DNA of 64,000 nucleotides, from the NCBI RefSeq assembly GCF_004916975.1, contig NZ_STGQ01000001.1, positions 2,219,939 through 2,283,938 on the forward strand, read 5' to 3'. Every line of letters starts with the position of its first letter. Within the stretch, counting starts at the first letter, position 1. Of this stretch, positions 54,592-62,917 are shown piece by piece. The notes below the pieces were generated by a model that ran no database searches, was not told where the DNA came from, and saw only the letters and a list, made by a program, of their open reading frames with translations. A program made the translations under genes and the position numbers. The stretch is from Paenibacillus dokdonensis. Its GTDB lineage: Bacteria; Bacillota; Bacilli; Paenibacillales; Paenibacillaceae.

Positions 54592-55029
54592 CTATTTCCC
54601 ATCATAAAAGACTTTGGATTGAAGCATATCCAGCGCTCGTTCGATGTCCTCCAGTTGTTCTATGGAAACATCCTTGATTCGTTCCGCAAAGCGCCCGCCG
54701 ATGCGTTGAAATGCACCGTTCATCATGGTTTGTCCAGCTTTGGAGAGACGGATCAATTGCTTTCGCCGGTCTTCTGCGACGTTGAATTTTTCGCACAGGT
54801 TTTTCTCGGTCAATTTCTTGATCTCACGGCTCGTATTAGGCATGGAAATATCCTTACAATCGCTAATTTGACTGAGGGTAACGGGCTGGCTGACGGCGAT
54901 ATATTCCAGGATGCTATATTGAACGGGCGTGATGTCGTCCGGCTTGATATCTTTCGTTAATTCATAGGTCACTTCGTGTACAGCCGTTGTAAAAGCCACG
55001 AATTTTTGAAATAAAGCTTCTTTGTCCAT
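54592..55029 (-). CDS. MarR-family regulator
   Basis: A 145-residue winged-helix protein. The HTH is about residues 50-75 (VTLSQISDCKDISMPNTSREIKKL in blocks) and the wing contains AEDRRKQLIRLSKAGQ. ATG 55029 follows AGAGGTGA. It is divergent from the flavodoxin-fold quinone-reductase-like gene; palindromes between them (55119-55132) are likely operators. MarR proteins of this arrangement often sense quinones or oxidants. Confidence 0.9.
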   Translation of the reverse strand: MDKEALFQKFVAFTTAVHEVTYELTKDIKPDDITPVQYSILEYIAVSQPVTLSQISDCKDISMPNTSREIKKLTEKNLCEKFNVAEDRRKQLIRLSKAGQTMMNGAFQRIGGRFAERIKDVSIEQLEDIERALDMLQSKVFYDGK

Positions 55030-55084
55030 TACGATCACCTCTTATTGAACAATAACAAAATAATTATTAATATACAATTATCAA

Positions 55085-55132
55085 TTGACAACTAAATAGA
55101 GGTCGTGATAATATTTTGTTATCAAATGATAA
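55085..55132 (+). promoter_or_regulatory. Promoter and MarR operator candidate
   Basis: TTGACA (55085-55090) and, 18 bases on, TAATAT (55109-55114). The palindrome TTATCAAATGATAA (55119-55132) follows, overlapping GATAATATTTTGTTATC (55107-55123), another inverted repeat. Confidence 0.65.
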
Positions 55133-55148
55133 GTAAAGGGGTGGAGCT

Positions 55149-55736
55149 ATGAACATATTGGTGATTTATACGCATCCGAATCATCGGAGTCTCAGTTATG
55201 CTTTTTTGCAGAAGGTCATTGAAGGAAGCCGCGAGAACGAACATATTACGGAAGTTCAGGTGCTTGATTTATATGAAGAAGGGTTCGATCCGGCATTGAT
55301 CTTTAACGAAAACAAACGGAGACGGGATATGCACATTGATCCCAAGCTGGAGAAATACCGCGAACAGATCCGCTCAGCGGACAAACTAGTATTCGTATAT
55401 CCCATTTGGTGGGGAAGACCTCCCGCGATGCTTCTGGGGTATATTGACCAGATGTTTGCCTCGAATTTTGCCTATCGGGACAATGGAAAGTTGCTGCCGG
55501 AGGGACTCTTGAAAGGCAAATCCGCAGTTTGCATTTCCACCATGAAAGGACCGGCATTCTATCTTTTGTACTGGTTGGGCAACGCACATAAAATTCTGAT
55601 GAGAAAAGCATTGCTTCAATATGTGGGCATCCGAAAAGTGAAGTTTTTTGAATTTGGAAGCATGGAGAGCCAGAAAGGCAGGCACGAACAAAAATTGAAG
55701 CGGGTGCATCGCTATTTTAGCGCAATAACCCGATAA
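55149..55736 (+). CDS. NAD(P)H dehydrogenase (quinone), flavodoxin-fold
   Basis: A 195-residue protein of the KefF/MdaB/Flavodoxin_2 type. The N-terminal strand and phosphate loop NILVIYTHPNHRSLS, then the FMN/active-site block VFVYPIWWGRPPAMLLGYIDQ (in blocks), are diagnostic. AAAGGGGTGG precedes the ATG. It reduces quinones or other electrophiles with two electrons. The divergent MarR gene probably regulates it. Confidence 0.9.
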   Translation: MNILVIYTHPNHRSLSYAFLQKVIEGSRENEHITEVQVLDLYEEGFDPALIFNENKRRRDMHIDPKLEKYREQIRSADKLVFVYPIWWGRPPAMLLGYIDQMFASNFAYRDNGKLLPEGLLKGKSAVCISTMKGPAFYLLYWLGNAHKILMRKALLQYVGIRKVKFFEFGSMESQKGRHEQKLKRVHRYFSAITR

Positions 55737-55748
55737 TCTGTATCGAAT

Positions 55749-55785
55749 AAAACAAGCAATGCTCGTGGCGAGCATTGCTTGTTTT
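55749..55785. terminator. Perfect bidirectional terminator
   Basis: A perfect 17-bp stem AAAACAAGCAATGCTCG / CGAGCATTGCTTGTTTT with a three-base loop. Confidence 0.93.
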
Positions 55786-55813
55786 ATCATTTTGGTTCCG
55801 ATATTTCAGTCTA

Positions 55814-55841
55814 AAGAAGGAGGTGAACGATGCAACATTAA
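55814..55841 (+). other. Strong ribosome site on a three-codon frame
   Basis: A near-perfect Shine-Dalgarno AAGGAGGTGA lies three bases before ATG CAA CAT TAA. The frame is in phase with the following MFS gene but stops three times before it. It may be a relic of the true 5' end of that gene or a translational decoy. Confidence 0.4.
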
Positions 55842-55919
55842 GTATAATGAAGTATGGAAGGGAGAGGCGAATCTTTACTAAGAATGGCATCTTTATTAAA
55901 CAAAGTGGAGGTTGAAAGT

Positions 55920-57170
55920 TTGAATAGGCATGAAAAAAGCTCGAATGCATCAGGCCTGCTTCACAATCGATTCCTGCAGACGATTTTATTATCGAGCGTG
56001 CTCCTGCAGATCGGCATCTGGGTACGCAATTTCGCGATTCTTCTGTATGTTGCCGACAGAACAAACAATGATCCCTACGCCATTTCGTTAATCAGTGTGG
56101 CAGAATTCGCGCCTATTTTTGTTTTTTCGTTCATCGGTGGAACATTTGCCGACCGCTGGCGGCCAAAGCGAACGATGATCTGGTGCGATTTATTATCCGC
56201 GGTATCGGTATTCGTGGTCCTTCTGACCCTACATTATGGTTCTTGGCAATCCGTTTACCTTGTCGCGTTCATCTCGGCTATTCTTTCGCAATTCTCGCAG
56301 CCTTCAAGTATGCGGTTGTTTAAGTATCATGTGCCTGAACAACAGCTGCAGCAGGGGATGGCTCTGTTCCAATCACTGATGGCTATCTTCATGGTACTTG
56401 GTCCTATGCTTGGAACCTTCGTATACAGCACGTTCGGACTTGAGACATCGATCGCTGTCATGGGGGTGGTTTTCCTGCTCTCCGCTCTTGTCCTTATTCG
56501 CTTGCCAGAAGATCATATGGAATCTCAAACTGTTGCAGTAAGAGGGCAATTCCGCAAAGATTTCGTTGAAGGCTTCCGCTTTGTTTGGAAAAGCCAAGTG
56601 CTGCGTATGCTCGGACTTGCGTTTGTTCTCGCGGGACTCGCCGTTGGCGTAGCCCAAGCTCTCAACCTGTTTATCGTAACGGAGCGGCTGGGCAGAAGCG
56701 AGGAATTTCTGCAGTATCTGCTCATGGTGAACGGCGCAGCAATGCTGATTGGTGGCGGGATCGTAGCCGTTTTCGCTAAGCGGGTTCCGCCGCAGATTCT
56801 TCTTGCCATAGGAATGCTGGCAGGAGCAGTCTGTACAGCTATAGTCGGGTATTCGACGAGCGTTCCGGTCACGTTGACCGTCCAATTCCTGAACGGGCTA
56901 GTTTTCCCTTGCATTCATATCGGAATCAGTACCATGATTCTGAAATGGTCGCATGCTTCCATTGTCGGCCGGGTGAATGGGGTCTTGAATCCGATGTTCG
57001 TGGGCATGATGGTCATTTCCATGTCCTTCGCTGGTGCATTAAAAGACGCTTTTTCGCTTAGTACGATCTATAGCGGGGCAGGATTATTGTTTCTTCTAGG
57101 TGCACTGGTTATGGTACCGATCATGAACCAAAAAGCGCCGGATAACGTACTTACTGCACAAGAGACATAA
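55920..57170 (+). CDS. MFS transporter (MFS_3 / enterobactin-exporter-like type)
   Basis: A 416-residue 12-TM transporter. Patterns: LLSSVLLQIGIWVRNFAILLYV, FIGGTFADRWRPKRTMIWCD (motif A form) and LNGLVFPCIHIG. It is close to the MFS_3 group (EntS-like) found in macrolide or siderophore efflux. TTG 55920 is chosen because GGAGG lies nine bases before; the frame is open from ATG 55854 but without a usable site. Substrate unknown. Confidence 0.85.
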   Translation: MNRHEKSSNASGLLHNRFLQTILLSSVLLQIGIWVRNFAILLYVADRTNNDPYAISLISVAEFAPIFVFSFIGGTFADRWRPKRTMIWCDLLSAVSVFVVLLTLHYGSWQSVYLVAFISAILSQFSQPSSMRLFKYHVPEQQLQQGMALFQSLMAIFMVLGPMLGTFVYSTFGLETSIAVMGVVFLLSALVLIRLPEDHMESQTVAVRGQFRKDFVEGFRFVWKSQVLRMLGLAFVLAGLAVGVAQALNLFIVTERLGRSEEFLQYLLMVNGAAMLIGGGIVAVFAKRVPPQILLAIGMLAGAVCTAIVGYSTSVPVTLTVQFLNGLVFPCIHIGISTMILKWSHASIVGRVNGVLNPMFVGMMVISMSFAGALKDAFSLSTIYSGAGLLFLLGALVMVPIMNQKAPDNVLTAQET

Positions 57171-57280
57171 TTTCACGAAATCCATAAAATTGGCCGGCCG
57201 CGTAAAGCCGTCAGTACTTCTGCATTCCCAGGTGATTGTTAATCCACATGAAAGTCGAGCAAAATCATTCCGACACATTG

Positions 57281-57306
57281 AAAGCCGCATCAATTGCGGC
57301 TTTTTT
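57281..57306 (+). terminator. Terminator after the MFS gene
   Basis: Stem AAGCCGC / GCGGCTT with a seven-base loop and six T, about 110 bases after the stop. Confidence 0.82.
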
Positions 57307-57403
57307 GTTATGTGTAAAAGGGGAAGGGTTCGTATCGATCCAAAAGAAAACGATAGGAGAGGGGAGTGTTGATCCGTATCAGACAGCAATTGTTCCAGGT
57401 ACA

Positions 57404-58495
57404 CTACGAAGTTATCACCTGTATGTCCACCGACAGCAGAGGCAGTCCCATGAATTCGCCGTACCTCGAAGCGGCGGCGATCAGCTCGTCCGTCCGATCT
57501 TCATGTGCAGTAAACAGCTCCAATAGCAAGTCCAACCCTTTGGTTTTGACCTTGCGTTTCCATACGCCGACTACCTGTCCGTCAATGACGATGTTCGGCA
57601 TAAACACGCCATTGCCACCGGGAATGATGTACTTGGCGTGCTCCTTACGCAATACATCGGAACGGTCTTTATAACCGAGCAAGTACTCATCGAATCCAGG
57701 AAGCAAATAGACACTTGGGCGGACTTCAATGCCTTCGGCTGACGAATGATACCAGAGTTCCCGATCATCGATCATCGCGGATTCGAGCTGCCCTTTCGCC
57801 AATTGCAACCCCAGGCGGGCGTCCGAGAGCGTCAAACCGGTCCACCAAGCGAAATCTTGTACGGTAGCGGGACCATGTCCGGCGTAATATCGTTCGGTTA
57901 ACTGCAACAGTACATCCTCCCGTGATGCGTCCCGCGCAGGCGGTACCCACTCGTCTAATAGGACGAACGTCTGCTGCTTCCCTTCCCGCGGTCCCAGACA
58001 GATTAATCCTGTCTGCGCCATATGCCACAACAGATGATACCCCCGCTGACCCGTCGTACGGATCCCTGCTTCCTCCAACAGTTGCATCGCGTCCGGGCGC
58101 GAGATCCATTGATTCCCATGCAGAGCACGAAACACCAGTTCCGTACTTTGTTCGATGATTTCCGTTGTCAGTTCCAACTGTTCGAGCCTGCGCTTGTCGC
58201 CAGCCAATATACGCGGAGTCAACAATTGAAGCATCGACCTTACGGATTCCGGCGGCACCGCATGAATCGTCCCGCGCATGGCCCATGTCAGCACAATTTC
58301 GCGGTTTGCGATGCTGCGCTCAATATCCGATATACTGGCATGCTGCATGCGCGAGCCAATGGCCCAGAGTACCTGATGATAATCCTGAGCCTGCATGGCT
58401 CCGAGATGGCGCACGACATCATTCGGTTTCTCGCATCTGTCGCCCGCAATCCGCTGATTCCGCAATCGTCGATAACCGATTTCCGATCTATTCAC
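57404..58495 (-). CDS. AlkZ-like winged-helix DNA glycosylase family protein (HTH_42)
   Basis: A 363-residue protein of tandem winged helices (DUF1006/YcaQ/AlkZ family). The segment GAMQAQDYHQVLWAIGSRM contains QAQ at the place of the catalytic QxQ motif of AlkZ. Other family blocks are TWAMRGTIHAVPPES and PSVYLLPGFDEYLLGYKDR. Starts at GTG 58495 after AGGAGG; the frame is open for 38 further codons without a site. Known members excise bulky or crosslinked bases, including adducts of antibiotics; whether this one does is untested. Confidence 0.83.
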   Translation of the reverse strand: MNRSEIGYRRLRNQRIAGDRCEKPNDVVRHLGAMQAQDYHQVLWAIGSRMQHASISDIERSIANREIVLTWAMRGTIHAVPPESVRSMLQLLTPRILAGDKRRLEQLELTTEIIEQSTELVFRALHGNQWISRPDAMQLLEEAGIRTTGQRGYHLLWHMAQTGLICLGPREGKQQTFVLLDEWVPPARDASREDVLLQLTERYYAGHGPATVQDFAWWTGLTLSDARLGLQLAKGQLESAMIDDRELWYHSSAEGIEVRPSVYLLPGFDEYLLGYKDRSDVLRKEHAKYIIPGGNGVFMPNIVIDGQVVGVWKRKVKTKGLDLLLELFTAHEDRTDELIAAASRYGEFMGLPLLSVDIQVITS

Positions 58496-59243
58496 GTTTG
58501 ATCCTCCTATATATTCCGTCTTATTCCTGTATATTCGACGCAATTTACGGTTTTTTTTCAAAGCCGGGTAAATGTCCTCCGCATAAGCGGCGCCGGAGTA
58601 TGCCGGCATGTTGATGAAACGGAGGGCAGGGTAGATAAGCCATAATTATCATGCATGACCATATTGGGGATATTTTGAAAATATTGTACCACAGTCAGGT
58701 AATTTATCGTTAATGCTGGCCTATGCCTTGTCCTATTCATGGACTAAAGACTCCTGCCTAACAAATATTCCACTCCTTACTCTTTCAAGATCTTCATTTT
58801 TGTCATCGTATCCAGCGTCAACTCCTTGGCGGTTGCACCGCTGCCGGCCACATTCGTTGCGAATACCCATGTATCCTTATCCGTCTCAATATAACCGACA
58901 TAGGTCTGGGTGAAGGACTTCGGTGATTTTGTACAGGAACTAATCTCCGTGTGAGCTTCGGGTATACCAAGAATGGATGGATGTCCTCATAATCGTTACC
59001 AAAGTCATTTGGGTAATAAGCGAATCAAAAAAATAGCTTTTAGTTAAGTTTTATGAGATAGAAATGTGGAGTAGTTTGCCTGCGGCAGCTTCTCCTTTTG
59101 ATCAAGCAGCGGGCAGGATAATTCAAAATAATTAAAGAACTATTACAAAGTGGAAATTTATAAGCATCTGATATTTTACTGCATAATAAATCAGGCGACT
59201 TGATTTACCACATGATATGCTCCTTTTGAAAGGAGGGGTTGCC
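58496..59243. other. Long intergenic region with a gene remnant
   Basis: About 750 bases. The only recognisable piece is the beta-lactam-sensor-like 3' remnant at 58777-58960 (minus strand). Around 59063 a 23-codon plus-strand frame opens MWSSLPAAASPFDQA after a poor site; it was not accepted as a gene. Confidence 0.5.
58777..58960 (-). pseudogene. 3' remnant of a class D beta-lactamase/BlaR1-sensor-like gene
   Basis: On the minus strand the frame ending at the stop 58777-58779 reads KSFTQTYVGYIETDKDTWVF, then ATNVAGSGATAKEL and a final KMKILKE. The FVGYIE-x-WVFATN order followed by a terminal helix is the C-terminal end of class D beta-lactamases and BlaR1/MecR1 sensor domains. Upstream the similarity fades and no SxxK or KTG motif remains. 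It is a degraded end fragment; the upstream limit is approximate. Confidence 0.45.
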
Positions 59244-60166
59244 GTGAATTGGCTTCAACGCATGAACCATGCTATTGACTATATTGAAGACAACTTAGAA
59301 AAAAATATTGATTATGAACAGCTGGCTAGAATTGCTCTATGTTCTGTTTATCAGTTTCAACGTATGTTTTCATTTGTACTTGAGGTATCTTTATCAGAGT
59401 ATATCAGGCGCAGAAGGCTTACCCTTGCCGCCTTTGATTTAAAAAACAGACAGAATAAAGTGACTGATATAGCCTTGAAATATGGATATGAAACGCCGGA
59501 ATCATTTTCGCGTGCATTTCAAAATTTACATGGATTGACTCCTACATTAGCGCGCAATGCAGAAAGTCAGTTAAAAGCCTATCCTCGCATCTCCTTTCAA
59601 ATGATATTAAAAGGAGTTGTCGAGATGAATTATCGAATTGAGAAACGGGATGCCTTTCAGGTTTTTGGGTTAGAGGATATATACAATTACGATGATATTG
59701 CAAACCAAGAAGGTGTATCCATACCGGAGGTTTGGCAAAACATTTGCACGAATGGCCAGTTTGACAGATTACGCCAGTCGGTAATAGGGGATTGGTGGAG
59801 CGAAGGCAATTTCAGCAAGGAACTTGGAGCAGAGCAGTTTTTGCATTTGATTCCTACAAATTCACAAGCAATACCACTTTTCCTTATCTTATCGGCTGTT
59901 ACAAATCGGAGGACAGCAGGATCACTGGATATACAGTTGTTAATGTTCCAGCGTCTACATGGGCGGTGTTTTCAACATTAAGTGATGAGAATGGCAGTGG
60001 CAATTACGATTTGCGCTCATTAAAAAATCGGATATTTTCTGAATGGCTACAAACATCAAATTGTAATATTCTTGATGGCGGCAATTTTGAAATGTATTGT
60101 ACGAATAAAGAAGGTTATGAGTATTGTGAGTTATGGTTTCGAATTGAGGAAAAGCAAATAGGATAA
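59244..60166 (+). pseudogene. AraC regulator with GyrI-like effector domain, frameshifted
   Basis: GTG 59244 after AAGGAGGGG opens MNWLQRMNHAIDYIEDNLEK, a complete N-terminal AraC HTH pair (IALCSVYQFQRMF, ALKYGYETPESFSRAF), then an effector domain of the GyrI/AraC_E_bind type (MNYRIEKRDAFQVFGL). At a T5 tract (59838-59842) the true frame shifts: one extra T would give EQFFAFDSYKFTSN and continue to GYEYCELWFRIEEKQIG. As it stands the protein ends at 59981 in an unrelated tail. The DNA-binding half is intact. Confidence 0.85.
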
Positions 60167-60279
60167 ACACAAGTTCGCTCGCCACTTAGTTTGATTGGAT
60201 TTTGCGATGTCTAAATCCGAATTGAATTCATAGGGTTATTACCTAACCTGCACCTGCGTTTAATAAGAGATGATATTGA

Positions 60280-60320
60280 AATGTCTTTGGTCGAAAGTGA
60301 ATGACCAGGGGCATTTTTTA
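60280..60320 (+). terminator. Terminator after the AraC/GyrI gene
   Basis: Stem AATG-C-TGGTC / GACCA-G-CATT with small internal bulges, followed by six T. It lies 115 bases after the stop; the rest of the gap holds nothing recognised. Confidence 0.6.
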
Positions 60321-60413
60321 TTTATAAGCTCTGTGTTCCTTGATTGATGATTTGCGACTGAACTATCGTTACCCTTTAGCGTTTAGCAAAAATCACCAGA
60401 AGTGAAACGCAGT

Positions 60414-60866
60414 TTAGTGCTTCAACCTTCCTGCTGGTTTGTGATGATTGACCTCCTTACTTTTTTTCTTTATTCTTGTGCCCAGTATTATGAAAGCAGT
60501 ATAGATTAAGATAGCAGTCGAATCGATTAACGTATTCGTAAGTGCTGAAACATCATATAATGCGGTTACACCGAGAATGACCATCAGACGAATGAGCAGA
60601 AGTGACACGATCATCCACGCAGCAAACCGGATCTTCGATTTCTCGCTCTGAAATGACAGGATAATGAATACTATGCCGAAAACCAGATTCTCGGCGGTAA
60701 TAATGTGCCAGACATACGTGAATGTTCTCCGTGTATCCAAGGATATATCATTCACTAAGAGCATCGGCAGTACAGCGGATTGGCCGTTCCATGCGTGCGT
60801 AACGGCAAAAAGTATCGCAAGAAGGCCGGCAATCAAACAATAATAATTCTTAATTTTGATGTCCAT
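60414..60866 (-). CDS. Four-TM membrane protein of unknown function
   Basis: A 150-residue membrane protein with four hydrophobic helices (about 9-27, 55-75, 82-103 and 112-133) and a short basic tail. ATG 60866 has AAGGAGG six bases upstream and overlaps the MerR gene by 17 bases, so the two are co-translated. The LBR-type helix arrangement (AVTHAWNG, TYVWHIITAENLVFG) recalls small integral proteins next to MerR regulators, but no family name is firm. Possibly a target of that regulator. Confidence 0.7.
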   Translation of the reverse strand: MDIKIKNYYCLIAGLLAILFAVTHAWNGQSAVLPMLLVNDISLDTRRTFTYVWHIITAENLVFGIVFIILSFQSEKSKIRFAAWMIVSLLLIRLMVILGVTALYDVSALTNTLIDSTAILIYTAFIILGTRIKKKSKEVNHHKPAGRLKH

Positions 60867-61323
60867 CACAATCCTCCTTAGTTATTTCAGGTTCCTGCTT
60901 GTGAAGATCCCGGTAAATCTCCCGAACGAACACTGCCAGCCGCTGGTCACTTTCAAGATTAAAGTCCCTTAGTGTTTTAACTGCTATGTCGAGCAACTGA
61001 CTAACCTTTTCAAGATGTGCGATTTTCTTGCGTGTTTCTGCTTTTTTGGCATCTAGGAACTCAGCGACCTCCTGGCAATAAGCAGAATCTACACTCTGCA
61101 TTCTGTGGAACTGAAATTTCCCCTTGATTTCTTCCAAAGAAAAGTCCGCATACTGCATGATTTGAATATTCATTAAATCGACGATATCTTCCCTAGAATA
61201 CCTGCGATAAGAATTGTGTCCCCGGGAAGGCGATACGATTCCAATACGGTCATAATACCGCAGTGTATCCTTCGGGATACCAAGTATCCGTGAAACCTCT
61301 TTTATAGAATATTGTTTTTCCAT
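60850..61323 (-). CDS. MerR-family regulator
   Basis: A 157-residue regulator. The N-terminal winged helix (YSIKEVSRILGIPKDTLRYYDRIGIVSP in blocks, then SYRRYSREDI) is followed by a dimerising coiled coil (residues 80-118). No metal-binding cysteines cluster at the C-terminus, so it belongs to the drug or general MerR group. It is preceded by a 22-bp palindrome inside a 19-base promoter spacer. The -10 lies six bases from the ATG, without a ribosome site, so the mRNA may be leaderless. Confidence 0.9.
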   Translation of the reverse strand: MEKQYSIKEVSRILGIPKDTLRYYDRIGIVSPSRGHNSYRRYSREDIVDLMNIQIMQYADFSLEEIKGKFQFHRMQSVDSAYCQEVAEFLDAKKAETRKKIAHLEKVSQLLDIAVKTLRDFNLESDQRLAVFVREIYRDLHKQEPEITKEDCDGHQN

Positions 61324-61329
61324 ACATTC

Positions 61330-61359
61330 ACAATAACATTGGAGTAAACTCCAATGTCA
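61330..61359 (-). promoter_or_regulatory. MerR-type promoter with 19-bp spacer and palindrome
   Basis: On the minus strand: TTGACA (61354-61359), 19-base spacer, TATTGT (61330-61335). The perfect palindrome ACATTGGAGT-TT-ACTCCAATGT (61336-61357) fills the spacer. This is the classical MerR layout, in which bound activator untwists an over-long spacer. Confidence 0.87.
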
Positions 61360-61620
61360 ACTCGTTTTTACGATCTTTTTTTTCGCGTTTCCATTCAATC
61401 CTTACAACGATGCTGCCTGTTACTTCAATAAAAAAATTAACAACACAGTTTAACAAAACCTATATAAGAGAAGTAGTGAAATAGGACAGAGAATGGGATA
61501 CAATTCCAAATAAAGGCTTGAATAATAGCGTAATTTGAAAGAAGATCAAAATGTCGGAGACATTAGTTAACAGGGAGTATATTCTCCAAGATTAACTTCA
61601 TGAAAATAGGAGGAATATTT

Positions 61621-62055
61621 ATGATAGCACTTAAGGAAATAGATCGTAACAATTTTTTTGATGTCATTAAGTTGAGAGTAGCTGATGAACAAAGTGAGTT
61701 TGTAGCGTCAAATTTGTTTTCACTCGCACAGGCTAAGGCTTTCCCGGAATGTGTTTGCCTGGCTATTTATCACGACGATGTTCTAGTGGGATTTACGATG
61801 TATTGTATAGATGAGGAAGATCATGAATATTGGATTTATAGGTTAATGATAGATACTAAGCATCAATCAAAAGGTTATGGAAAGGCTGCTATGGAATTGG
61901 TCATTAAAAGGATTAAAGAAGATATACAACATCATGTGATATACATTAGCTTTGAACCAGATAATATTTGGGCAAAACTTTTATATGAAAAATTGGGATT
62001 TGAAGAAGATGGCCGAGTGATAGATGGTGAGGTCGTTTATAAACTGGAATATTAA
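61621..62055 (+). CDS. GNAT acetyltransferase, polyamine (BltD-like) type
   Basis: A 144-residue single GNAT domain. The acetyl-CoA loop is HQSKGYGKAA, preceded by the strand YRLMIDTK and followed by FEPDNIWAKLLYEKLGFEE. The order and length resemble spermine/spermidine acetyltransferases such as BltD. ATG 61621 follows AGGAGG. No MFS partner lies beside it here. Confidence 0.85.
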   Translation: MIALKEIDRNNFFDVIKLRVADEQSEFVASNLFSLAQAKAFPECVCLAIYHDDVLVGFTMYCIDEEDHEYWIYRLMIDTKHQSKGYGKAAMELVIKRIKEDIQHHVIYISFEPDNIWAKLLYEKLGFEEDGRVIDGEVVYKLEY

Positions 62056-62142
62056 GAGGAAAAAGAGAATAAATCGTTCTACGATATAATAAAAAAGAAA
62101 AAGATAGTCTGTGCAATATAATAATGAAGGGAGATTTAGACC

Positions 62143-62646
62143 ATGCAGCAGGTTGATGTCATCAAGGTTCAAGAGGATCAAAAGTCTATATTAAGACAAT
62201 TGATCGAATTATATGAATACGATTTTAGTGAATATAATGATCAAGATGTCAATGATTATGGAGTCTATGGATATAAGTATCTCGACCATTATTGGACTGA
62301 TGAAAACAGATATCCTTTTTTCGTGAAGATCGATAATAATTATGCGGGGTTTGTTTTGATTAATAGCCATAGCTATTTATATAAGGATGATAATACGAAA
62401 TCTGTTGCTGAATTTTTTATCATGCGAAAGTATCGAAGAACGGGAAATGGGAAGAAGGTAGCAATTAAGATATTTGATATGTTTAGAGGTCACTGGGAAG
62501 TTCTCCAGCATGGAAATAATGGTCCATCTAAATCCTTTTGGAAGGGAGTTATTGAGGAATATACAAAGGGTAACTTTGAATTGCTTGATGTAGAAACGGA
62601 AGATTGGAAAGGCCAAGGATATATTTTTAATAATGGAGTGAGATAA
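62143..62646 (+). CDS. GNAT-type acetyltransferase
   Basis: A 167-residue predicted acetyltransferase. It has the early block LIELYEYDFSEY, a middle strand YAGFVLINSHSY, and the CoA-loop-like MRKYRRTGNGKKVAIKIF. The domain is divergent but of the right length. GAAGGGAG precedes the ATG. It lies 87 bases after the first GNAT gene and may share its transcript. Substrate unknown. Confidence 0.78.
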   Translation: MQQVDVIKVQEDQKSILRQLIELYEYDFSEYNDQDVNDYGVYGYKYLDHYWTDENRYPFFVKIDNNYAGFVLINSHSYLYKDDNTKSVAEFFIMRKYRRTGNGKKVAIKIFDMFRGHWEVLQHGNNGPSKSFWKGVIEEYTKGNFELLDVETEDWKGQGYIFNNGVR

Positions 62647-62746
62647 GGTGATTCAATCAGTGAGGGACAAGTTGTGTGAAATCATCGAAAAACGAAAAGT
62701 ATTCTGAACAAATATGGAACCGGAAGAAAGGAAGTGAAGAAACAAG

Positions 62747-62917
62747 ATGAAAGGAGAATATAAGTTTCATGACGATTTTGAAATAGATGATTATATTAAC
62801 CAAGCAGATGTTTCCGTTCCATTAGTAGCAATGATGTGTGGAGTAGCAGGATCCGGAAAAACAACATTTGCTCAAAGATTAGAGAAGAGAGGTTTTGTAC
62901 GTGAGCATTTTGCATAA
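62747..62917 (+). pseudogene. AAA-type ATPase/kinase gene truncated at an IS boundary
   Basis: The first 52 codons encode the beginning of a P-loop protein: MKGEYKFHDDFEIDDYINQA, then LVAMMCGVAGSGKTTFAQRLEKRGFVR with a perfect Walker A. The family continues after FVR with LSIDEEIW-type sequence, from memory; here it reads EHFA and a stop. The rest of the gene is absent. The break at about 62903 is the likely left edge of the IS that follows. The ribosome site is GAAGTGAAG. Confidence 0.7.

Noticed and set aside
59063-59140. 23-codon frame MWSSLPAAASPFDQA
   Set aside because: Poor ribosome site and no recognisable family; probably chance.
62649-62708. 19-codon frame starting GTG after the second GNAT gene
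   Set aside because: Weak start signal and no similarity recognised; it may be a relic but cannot be supported.
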